A program made the position numbers and the translations under genes. A stretch of DNA of 8,228 bases from an archaeon (GTDB lineage Archaea; Micrarchaeota; Micrarchaeia; Anstonellales; Bilamarchaeaceae), in the NCBI GenBank assembly GCA_020052325.1, contig JAGVPF010000073.1, positions 1 to 8,228 on the forward strand. Reading direction: 5' to 3'. Positions 1-6,120 of the stretch are shown here, one piece after another; the first letter of the stretch is position 1; each line of letters begins with the position of its first letter. Below the pieces are notes generated by a model, which was not told the DNA's origin, did no database searches, and saw nothing but the letters and a program-made list of their open reading frames with translations.

Positions 1-3000
1 GACCGGGTGCTCTCGGCCGAGGAGATTGCACGGATTCCTGAGGACTACAGGGCCTCTGTTGAGGCAATGAACAAGGCGAGCGTGCAGGAACGCGGATTGT
101 GGGCAGGGGACCCCGCCGCGAAGGCGCTCATGGCCCGGGAATATGCCGGGGAGATTGCATATGCAAAGGCCGAGCGCGGATTCCTCAAGGAGCTCAAGGC
201 GCGCAATATTGCTGATGAAAGCATAATCGCTGATGCGACTAATCTTTTCAGGGTGTATCGAGGGCAGGAGCTGCCAAGAGCGGAGGCCGGAAGGTACGGG
301 CCCATGGGAGAGGCGGTATATCTGAAAGTGCAGGGGGGCATGGGGGAGATCGATGCTGTCCTTGATGTGGTTGCGCGCAGGCAGGCCCCCACCTTGACCG
401 GTGAGGATGCTGTCGCGAAAGCCGCTCCGCGCAACGTGGCAAACGCGAAGGAGATGCTGGCTGAGATTTTCAGGCGGGGCAAGCTGAGCGGGGAGGAAGC
501 CTGGGCGGTCGGAGGGAAGGACATCGAGATGGGACCCGCCTTCAGGGCAATCGAGGCGAATGTCCTGAAGCTTGCCGAATGGGGACGCGAAAGCGACATG
601 GTCATCCTCTCCGGAGACAAGAGCCTGCTGAACGCAATCAACAACATCTTCGGCATGGAATGGGGCGATATTGGCCTTGCGGCGTACCGCGAGATAATAC
701 GGCTTGCAGTGGCAGACGTGGTGCGCCCGGGCGAGGTAACGTTCCTGATGAGGCCGTCCCCTCGCGGCGACGAGACGATTAGCGTGCTCGTGCTCAAGCC
801 GGGAAGCGGGGAGCGGGTGCGCTCGCTCCTGCATGGCGCGATTGAGAGAGCCACGGAGCGGGTGCTTACGGACAAAACTCTGCCATTTGCAGAGCGCATT
901 TCGCGCATCAGCCACCTTGTTCGCGAACCAAGGACGCTGGTTGCGGCAAGCGCGGAAGCAGGCTTGCCAATCCAGATAAGGAAGGAGACGGATGGGAGCA
1001 TCTCGGCAAAATACGCTGATGGCACGGATGCATTCATCACGAGGCCTGACGGAACGGTGGAGTTCCTCACGCATGCGGCAACGGCTGCAGACGACCCTGC
1101 ATTCGCAGGACGCCTGCGCCGCTCGGCGCATGTGAGGGCCGAGCCAAACATCGTGCGCGCACTCGAGCCGGTTGAACGTGCGCGTGTCGAGGAGGCATGG
1201 GGCAGGAGGAGCGCGCCGCGGACAGGTGCGGAGCGCATCATTGTTTCACGCACTGAAGAAGTGCTCAGCAAGGCAGGGGCAGACCCAGATAATCCGTCTG
1301 ATGCCCAGCTGGATGCTGCATTCAGGCGCGTGGCGGATGAAAAAACGAATATGTCCGAAACCGAGACGCTTGACATGCCGGGAGTCGCATTCGAAATGAG
1401 GCTGAGCGTCTCGGATCCCGCAGTTCTGGCCGATATGGAACCCCTTCTGCCGCAGACAGGCAAAGGGATTGCCGAGATATTCAACAACAGCTTCGGCATC
1501 AGGGGCGTGAACACGTTCCTCGGGCATGACGGGGCCAATGCGGTAATCAATGTGTTCGACGGCCTTGTGGCGCGCTATGTGCAGGAGCACGGGTTGCGCA
1601 TAAGGAGGCTTGGAACGCTCAAATACGTAATAGGGGGGGGAACAGCTGAGCAAGCCGCCGCGCTTTTCAAATTCGTTAATGATGAAATCGCAAGAGCCCC
1701 CGGGGATAAGCGCATCGGATTTTCAGTGAGTGCGCGCTCGCCAGTTGTCCCGCTTGAGGCGGGAACAAGCGGAAAGGCCGCGCTGACGCGCGTATCGAAC
1801 GGGCATCTTGTCGTTGAGCATGCAGTAGAGCGCAGGGGGGCGGGCAGGGTGCCGCCCCCCGGATGGACCGAGGAAAGCGCAAGGGCCACGGACTGGGACG
1901 GCGAAACGCAGCGCTATGACGATGCCAATGCGCTTGTCAGCGCCTTCAATTCAAGGATGGCGACAGAGCCGTTCCTGAAGGAGCTTCTCGGGGGGGAATA
2001 TGATGCGCTCCGCCCGGTGATAGAGCTGATTAGGAAAAAAAGCGACATAACCGGCACGGATTCAATCAGGAATTTCGAGGACCTGGTCGTGGTGCTGCGC
2101 ACTTCGCGCGCAAGCGGCCTAAGCGATGACAGAGGCCGCGCCCTTGAAGGAGCTTTCAGGAAATTCGTGGTCGGGCATGGGGGAGAATTCAGGGCAAGGC
2201 TCAGGGAAGCAGTGCCCGCCCTCCCTGCTGAGGCAGGCACCGAAACGGCAGCCGGTTCAATGCCGGAAAGCCTCAGCGGAATGCCGCGAAAGTACCGTGC
2301 TGAATTGGGGCTGGATGAAGCCCCGGCTATAAATATTCGCTACTCCGAGCCCCTTGGCAGCGGCTCGGGGTCAGTCGTCTATGCGGCAGACATGGAAGTA
2401 GACGGAAGGCCGGCGAGGGTGGCGGTGAAGATATACCGGAATCCGGATGCAAGGGAATGGGGGAAGAGGGCGGCGGATTTCAAGGCCGAAGTGGAAAAGG
2501 CAACCGTGCTGGGTGAAACCGGCCTCGGCCCGAAGGCCTACGGGCCCGTGGACACTGGGGGTAACATGGCCTTCGCCATGGAAGTGATTGAAGGCAGCCC
2601 CATGTATATCGACGAGATTCCGGCAACCCTGAGGAGCGGGCTGGTCAGCGACGCGACATTTGATGAGGTTGCGCGCAAATACGATGCCCTAATCGCGCAT
2701 GGATATGAAATCGGGGATTTCGACTTCATGGTGACCACTCAAGACGTTGTGGATGAGAAAGGCAGTGTCGTGAAAAGGGCAGGCTCGGTCGTGTTCCTTG
2801 ATGCGGAGGGAATGAGGCCGATACAAAAAGGCCAGAAGCCGCGCTTTGGCACGGCAAGGGCAATCGCTGAAGGAAAACGCGCGGGATTCGACTCTCTGCT
2901 TGCCATGGAGCGCTATGAGCACATGGGAGCCGGGGACCGCGCCCTGCTGGATGAAGTTTCGCAGGCAATAACCGGTGGAAGCGGCGGGAAGGAGGGCATT

Positions 3001-3189
3001 AGGCAGATGATGCTCCGGGGCCTTGACCGAAAAAAGCGCGAAACGCTAATCAGGGAATATCTGGAAGGCGAATGGAAACGGGATCCGCCCAAGGCGGGCA
3101 GGATGGAAAACGCTCTTGGAAGACTGGAGAACGAATCCGGTATCGTCATATTCTCACAGCCAGTAAGAGGAATCAGGAAGGCTGAATGA
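1..3189 (+). CDS. Large multidomain protein with two GGDEF-like segments and a C-terminal protein-kinase-like domain (5' end outside window)
   Basis: The reading frame is open from base 1 to the TGA at 3187-3189. The GTG at 7 has two sense codons before it and no promoter in view, so the true start is probably upstream. Residues here are counted from that GTG (1060 in view). Residues 198-263 resemble a GGDEF domain: D204 sits at the first metal Asp, then INN (211-213) for IND, G216..G220-D221 for the GH..GD stretch, and R-G-D-E-T (253-257) for the signature loop, followed by a hydrophobic strand. Residues 492-545 repeat the pattern in a more degenerate form: GVN (500-502), LGHDG (505-509), RLG (534-536), with GTLKY in place of GGDEF. 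Residues 775-938 resemble a protein kinase: glycine loop LGSGSGS (783-789), VAVK with K808, a probable helix-C Glu (E830), hinge-like FAMEVIEG (856-863), GDFDF (903-907) where HxD would be, and LDAEG (931-935) where DFG would be. The segments between are predicted helical and unrecognised. No membrane segment is apparent in the visible part. A signalling or regulatory role is inferred; activity is uncertain. Confidence 0.85.
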   Translation, partial: DRVLSAEEIARIPEDYRASVEAMNKASVQERGLWAGDPAAKALMAREYAGEIAYAKAERGFLKELKARNIADESIIADATNLFRVYRGQELPRAEAGRYGPMGEAVYLKVQGGMGEIDAVLDVVARRQAPTLTGEDAVAKAAPRNVANAKEMLAEIFRRGKLSGEEAWAVGGKDIEMGPAFRAIEANVLKLAEWGRESDMVILSGDKSLLNAINNIFGMEWGDIGLAAYREIIRLAVADVVRPGEVTFLMRPSPRGDETISVLVLKPGSGERVRSLLHGAIERATERVLTDKTLPFAERISRISHLVREPRTLVAASAEAGLPIQIRKETDGSISAKYADGTDAFITRPDGTVEFLTHAATAADDPAFAGRLRRSAHVRAEPNIVRALEPVERARVEEAWGRRSAPRTGAERIIVSRTEEVLSKAGADPDNPSDAQLDAAFRRVADEKTNMSETETLDMPGVAFEMRLSVSDPAVLADMEPLLPQTGKGIAEIFNNSFGIRGVNTFLGHDGANAVINVFDGLVARYVQEHGLRIRRLGTLKYVIGGGTAEQAAALFKFVNDEIARAPGDKRIGFSVSARSPVVPLEAGTSGKAALTRVSNGHLVVEHAVERRGAGRVPPPGWTEESARATDWDGETQRYDDANALVSAFNSRMATEPFLKELLGGEYDALRPVIELIRKKSDITGTDSIRNFEDLVVVLRTSRASGLSDDRGRALEGAFRKFVVGHGGEFRARLREAVPALPAEAGTETAAGSMPESLSGMPRKYRAELGLDEAPAINIRYSEPLGSGSGSVVYAADMEVDGRPARVAVKIYRNPDAREWGKRAADFKAEVEKATVLGETGLGPKAYGPVDTGGNMAFAMEVIEGSPMYIDEIPATLRSGLVSDATFDEVARKYDALIAHGYEIGDFDFMVTTQDVVDEKGSVVKRAGSVVFLDAEGMRPIQKGQKPRFGTARAIAEGKRAGFDSLLAMERYEHMGAGDRALLDEVSQAITGGSGGKEGIRQMMLRGLDRKKRETLIREYLEGEWKRDPPKAGRMENALGRLENESGIVIFSQPVRGIRKAE

Positions 3190-3208
3190 GGGGATTTCTA
3201 ATCTTGCC

Positions 3209-3231
3209 GCGCATAGGGTTATTCCATGCGC
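3209..3231. repeat. Small inverted repeat between convergent genes
   Basis: A perfect 6-bp inverted repeat, GCGCAT (3209-3214) and ATGCGC (3226-3231), has an 11-nt spacer in which GG and CC could extend the stem past a bulged A. It lies in the 51-nt gap between two stop codons facing each other (3189 and 3241). It could act as a hairpin at the 3' ends of both transcripts. No strong oligo-T tract follows it on either strand, so it does not match the usual archaeal terminator, and chance is possible at this length. Confidence 0.35.
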
Positions 3232-3240
3232 AATGGCTGG

Positions 3241-3804
3241 CTAGCTCTTGCCAACCGCCTTTGCAAGGCGCGGCTGATACTCTTCCATGACGTCATCCAA
3301 ATCCGGGACATTCAGGCCGCAGAGGTTGGAGCATGCAAAAAGCAGCGGCTCGGCATCGAGCCAGAGGCCGAGCACCTCCTGCGAACCGAGCGAATAATAA
3401 TTCGGAGCAACGGTTTCGCAGACGCGGTTCCGAAGCGTGAGATAGAGCGAGTATGTGCCCAGGTCCTCTGTTTTGAGAGCAATTTCCCGCAATTTCTTGA
3501 TGCGCTCAATCAGAAACATCGCGATGCACATGCGCGCGACAGCGGTCGCGATTCCGTCTTCCGAAAGCGAAGTCGCAGTCTTGGAAAGCGCCTTGATGGA
3601 ATCGTTCATGGCATTCTCGGATTCCGATATCGCAGTGGATGACTCTTCGGAGGATTTCATTTCAGCCGGGATTTTCTCCTTGCCCATCTGCGCCAGCTCC
3701 TGGTAGAAGCGTATCAGCTCCTCGCGGTTCCGCTGGTGGGTGTGCAAGGCGAAGTCGTCGGCCCTCTCCCTGTAAATGTTGCTCTCTGCTTCATCCCCGG
3801 CCAT
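3241..3804 (-). CDS. Unrecognised helical protein, paralogue of the adjacent upstream gene (187 aa)
   Basis: The function is not recognised. The protein is soluble-looking and probably largely helical. Its N-terminal half is highly charged (residues 1-50), followed by a Ser/Glu-rich stretch (about 50-82) that looks like a flexible or coiled linker. The C-terminal half starts at about residue 90 with an ARxC motif (C93), continues through LDAE (149-152), C162 and LDD (169-171), and ends with a YQ (176-177)...VG pattern. That half aligns without gaps over 96 residues to the gene immediately upstream (3874-4467), with about 25 identities counted by hand, so the two are tandem duplicates. The start ATG at 3804 is supported by a TATA-like box centred about 27 nt upstream, implying a leaderless mRNA. 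The stop is TAG at 3241-3243. There is no recognisable signal peptide or nucleic-acid-binding motif. Confidence 0.8.
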   Translation of the reverse strand: MAGDEAESNIYRERADDFALHTHQRNREELIRFYQELAQMGKEKIPAEMKSSEESSTAISESENAMNDSIKALSKTATSLSEDGIATAVARMCIAMFLIERIKKLREIALKTEDLGTYSLYLTLRNRVCETVAPNYYSLGSQEVLGLWLDAEPLLFACSNLCGLNVPDLDDVMEEYQPRLAKAVGKS

Positions 3805-3825
3805 GCTAAGCTTTGGCAGTAGCTG

Positions 3826-3834
3826 TAATAAAAA
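3826..3834 (-). promoter_or_regulatory. Archaeal TATA-like box for the 187-aa paralogue
   Basis: On the minus strand the sequence reads TTTTTATTA, centred near 3830 and about 26-27 nt upstream of the ATG at 3804. That is the spacing expected when transcription starts at or next to the start codon, and there is no Shine-Dalgarno sequence in between. It lies in the 69-nt gap after the stop of the upstream paralogue, so this gene can be transcribed on its own. A short T5 run on the minus strand at 3842-3846 could end the upstream transcript. Confidence 0.55.
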
Positions 3835-3873
3835 TCTTCTGAAAAACAGGGAATTTTGCTTAGCCTGCGCCTA

Positions 3874-4467
3874 TCATCTGCCGGCGTCTGCCGCCAGGCG
3901 CGCGCGCTCTGCCTCGCCCACCATCGAAGCGACATTCTTCTGGTATTTCGCGATGGCATCATCAAGCGGAAGGAGCTGGACCGAGCATGCCGATGCCAGC
4001 GGAGCAAGGGAGTATTCGGCATCCAGATAGTCGTTTATGATTCGCCTTGGCGCCTTTGTGAAGAAATCCTCGCTCAGGATTGCCTCGACTCGCTCCCGCG
4101 CGACCGAAAACAGCGCCACCTTCTCAAGGCCGCCGTCTTTCAGGACCGCCCTTGAAATCTGCTCCATCTTGTCAAGGAAATAGAGCGCAAGGCAGATGCG
4201 GGCGATGCGCTCGTTGAGCTCGGCATCATCAGGCCCGGGGCTGAAATAGCATATGTACTGCTCGAGGGACCTAACTTCGTCGGGTATTTGCTGGCGCAGC
4301 TTGGCGAAATCCCACATGCCCGTGAACGCGTCCTCGCGAAGCCCTTGGGGCGCTGGCATGGTGCTGTGTTCAATGAGCGATTTGAAGCCTCCTGCCAGGG
4401 CCTTCAGATTGGACTGGCGCGCCTCGAGCACTCGCATAGCCTCCCGGCTCAGTCCACGGTTTACCAC
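3874..4467 (-). CDS. Unrecognised helical protein, second tandem paralogue (about 197 aa)
   Basis: The function is not recognised. The C-terminal part shares with the downstream neighbour ARxC (C92), LK..GL or LK..DL, RxRV, LDAE (148-151), a second aligned Cys (C161), LPLDD and a YQ...VG tail, then adds about 11 residues rich in Ala, Glu and Arg. The N-terminal about 85 residues do not align convincingly with the paralogue. The frame is open up to 4641, but the upstream extension would run through the promoter. I prefer GTG at 4467 because a TATA-like box is centred 27 nt upstream of it, as at other genes here. The main alternative is ATG at 4437 (187 aa, the same length as the paralogue). 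It has GGGAGG only 2 nt before it, too close for an ordinary ribosome site, although a second AT-rich box at 4471-4477 would give a 10-nt leader. The stop is TGA at 3874-3876. Confidence 0.75.
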   Translation of the reverse strand: MVNRGLSREAMRVLEARQSNLKALAGGFKSLIEHSTMPAPQGLREDAFTGMWDFAKLRQQIPDEVRSLEQYICYFSPGPDDAELNERIARICLALYFLDKMEQISRAVLKDGGLEKVALFSVARERVEAILSEDFFTKAPRRIINDYLDAEYSLAPLASACSVQLLPLDDAIAKYQKNVASMVGEAERARLAADAGR

Positions 4468-4489
4468 AATATTATAATGAACAGAAAGA

Positions 4490-4498
4490 ATTAAATAT
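4490..4498 (-). promoter_or_regulatory. TATA-like box for the 197-aa paralogue
   Basis: The minus strand reads ATATTTAAT, centred near 4494 and 27 nt upstream of the GTG at 4467, which suits leaderless initiation there. A second AT-rich element, TTATAAT at 4471-4477, would instead place the transcript start near 4447, close to the ATG at 4437. The sequence alone does not settle which box is used. Confidence 0.45.
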
Positions 4499-4623
4499 GG
4501 GCGAGCGGGTGAAAAACCAAGGAATGCGGTTAATGGCAATGGAGCGCATTGACGGATTCGTCCCGCCATTTGCCGGCTAAAAAAAGTGCTGGCCGCAGGG
4601 TGTGCGGGCTTGCGATTTGCACC

Positions 4624-4628
4624 AGGTG
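4624..4628 (+). promoter_or_regulatory. Probable Shine-Dalgarno site deciding the exonuclease start
   Basis: AGGTG sits 5 nt before the ATG at 4634 and matches part of the canonical GGAGGTGA complement of the 16S rRNA 3' end. It favours ATG 4634 over the earlier in-frame GTG at 4586, which has no ribosome site and no TATA box at a suitable distance. The overlapping TATATATG at the start codon may be coincidental. Confidence 0.5.
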
Positions 4629-4633
4629 TATAT

Positions 4634-5998
4634 ATGGGCATTGGGAGGGACGAGGCGGGATTCCTTGGGCGGTGCGCGGAGCTCCGCAGGCTCGCGTTCT
4701 CATTCTCGGACCCGCTGATTGTGCACCATTACGATGCGGACGGCGTAAGTTCCGGGGCATTGGTAGCCGGCGCGTTCCTTGACGAAGGAAAAAAATTCCG
4801 CCGCGAATGCATAAAAAAACTCGATGATTCGGCAATCAAGAGGTTGTCGGGCGAGCGGGAGATAATTTTCGTGGATTTGGGCGGCGGGAACAAGCGCGTG
4901 AACGAGCTCAAGGACGTCCTCATCATCGACCACCACCAGACCGAAGGAATCGACAAGCCGCAGGCGAATCCGATGTTGCACGGCATCGACGGGGGAAATG
5001 AACTCAGCGCTTCCGGCACGGCATACTGCGTTTTCAGAAAAAGGCCGGACCTTGCGATTGTCGGGGCGGTCGGGGACATGATGCACCCGCTCATCGGAAT
5101 GAACAGGTGGGTCCTTGCCGAAGGCGAAAAAAGCGGCGATGTGCAAGTCGAGGAGGATTTGTCTTTCTACGGCCGCTACTGCAGGCCGCTTGTCCAGTTC
5201 CTCGCATTCTGCGACGACCCGTACATCCCCGGCATCTCGTACCGCGAGGACAAGGCGCAGGAACTTCTTTCCGAACTGGGCATACGCACGGAAAAAACCG
5301 GACAAGGAACCGGAGTCAGCAATAGGTCAGGGATGCGGGTTTACGCGGACCTTGACGATGATGAGAAGAGGAAGCTTGTCAGCGCGCTTGCCAAAGTACT
5401 GATAGCAGGGAACCGAATGCGGGGCCTGAATGAGCTAATCGGCGAGAGCTATGTTTTCCCGAAGCGGCCGCGCGACGAGACGTACGAGGCCAACGAATTC
5501 AGCACACTCCTTAACGCATGCGGAAGGCATTCGCAGCCCGAGATAGGCGTGCGCGTCTGCCTCGGCGACACCGGTGCGCAGGATGAGGCGCGGAAGCTGC
5601 TGGCATTGCACAGGCGGAGCCTCCGCGAGGGAATCGGTTTCGCATCCAATCACGTGCAGGATTTCGGGGCGTTCCATTTCCTTGACGGCCGCGGAATCAT
5701 CGACGAAGGTATCATCGGGGTCGTGTGCGGCATGGCACTTCAGCAGTCATGGGGAAAGCCGATAATCGGCGCGGCGTATGGGGAGAACGATACTGTGAAG
5801 ATATCCGGCCGCTCGCCGAAGGCGCTTGTCGAAAAAGGCCTGAACCTGGGGGAGTTGATGAAGAGGGCCTGCCTTGATGCCGGCGGCTTAGGCGGCGGGC
5901 ACAAGATGGCGGCCGGGGCTTCCATCCCTAAGGACAAGGTTAACGAATTCCTGCTTTCTGCCGGAGGATACGTGCGCAACTGGAGACAATCTTCCTGA
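4634..5998 (+). CDS. DHH/DHHA1-family phosphoesterase, archaeal RecJ-like single-strand exonuclease (GAN, Cdc45 relative)
   Basis: This is probably the metal-dependent single-strand exonuclease of the archaeal RecJ group, whose members bind GINS and travel with the MCM helicase (GAN, the counterpart of Cdc45) or act in repair. The protein is 454 aa, close to the family's usual size. All the DHH-domain metal motifs are present: HYDADG (32-37), VDLG with D81, DHH (99-101) and VGAVGD with D148. The C-terminal DHHA1 substrate-binding domain ends in GGLGGGH (417-423) followed by a KMAAGA-type strand. The middle contains DPYIPGIS, then NEFSTLLNACGR, a block I recognise as typical of archaeal RecJ-like proteins. 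Because the catalytic residues are intact, it should be an active nuclease rather than a Cdc45-like inactive one. Substrate polarity and GINS binding cannot be read from the sequence. The start ATG 4634 is supported by AGGTG 5 nt upstream and leaves 31 residues before motif I, as expected. Confidence 0.92.
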   Translation: MGIGRDEAGFLGRCAELRRLAFSFSDPLIVHHYDADGVSSGALVAGAFLDEGKKFRRECIKKLDDSAIKRLSGEREIIFVDLGGGNKRVNELKDVLIIDHHQTEGIDKPQANPMLHGIDGGNELSASGTAYCVFRKRPDLAIVGAVGDMMHPLIGMNRWVLAEGEKSGDVQVEEDLSFYGRYCRPLVQFLAFCDDPYIPGISYREDKAQELLSELGIRTEKTGQGTGVSNRSGMRVYADLDDDEKRKLVSALAKVLIAGNRMRGLNELIGESYVFPKRPRDETYEANEFSTLLNACGRHSQPEIGVRVCLGDTGAQDEARKLLALHRRSLREGIGFASNHVQDFGAFHFLDGRGIIDEGIIGVVCGMALQQSWGKPIIGAAYGENDTVKISGRSPKALVEKGLNLGELMKRACLDAGGLGGGHKMAAGASIPKDKVNEFLLSAGGYVRNWRQSS

Positions 5999-6089
5999 GG
6001 AGGGCGCCGGTAAGGGGAAGATATCTGGGACGGGATGCGGATTCGGGTGTGGGTGGAGTTCGACAATAACCGATGGCGCCTTGGCAAGA

Positions 6090-6097
6090 TTTATAAG
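6090..6097 (+). promoter_or_regulatory. TATA box for the gene starting at 6121
   Basis: TTTATAAG is a good match to the archaeal TATA consensus. Its centre (about 6093.5) is 27 nt upstream of the ATG at 6121, implying a leaderless transcript. It lies in the 122-nt gap after the exonuclease stop, so the downstream gene need not be co-transcribed with the exonuclease. No other element was recognised in the rest of that gap. Confidence 0.65.
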
Positions 6098-6120
6098 CGT
6101 GAGCCAGCTTGAGAGGATTG

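Larger units (their letters stand above)
4468..4633. promoter_or_regulatory. Divergent intergenic region between the paralogue pair and the DHH exonuclease
   Basis: This 166-nt gap separates two divergently transcribed genes and contains the minus-strand TATA-like boxes. For the plus strand no TATA-like box lies at the leaderless distance (about 27 nt) before either candidate exonuclease start, ATG 4634 or GTG 4586. The AT-rich element at 4491-4498 also reads TTAAATAT on the plus strand and could serve the exonuclease with a leader of roughly 110 nt, but this is speculative. No small gene or RNA was recognised in it. Confidence 0.35.

Noticed and set aside
45..1550. 501-codon open frame on the minus strand inside the large plus-strand gene
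   Set aside because: Its Ser/Arg/Ala-rich product looks like a shadow of a GC-rich gene. The plus-strand frame shows recognisable GGDEF-like landmarks over the same bases.
4468..4641. N-terminal extension of the 197-aa paralogue up to 4641
   Set aside because: It would run through the TATA-like boxes and overlap the exonuclease start, and it has no counterpart in the downstream paralogue.
4700..5305. 201-codon minus-strand open frame within the exonuclease gene
   Set aside because: The plus strand encodes the unmistakable DHH motifs over the same bases, so this is a shadow frame.
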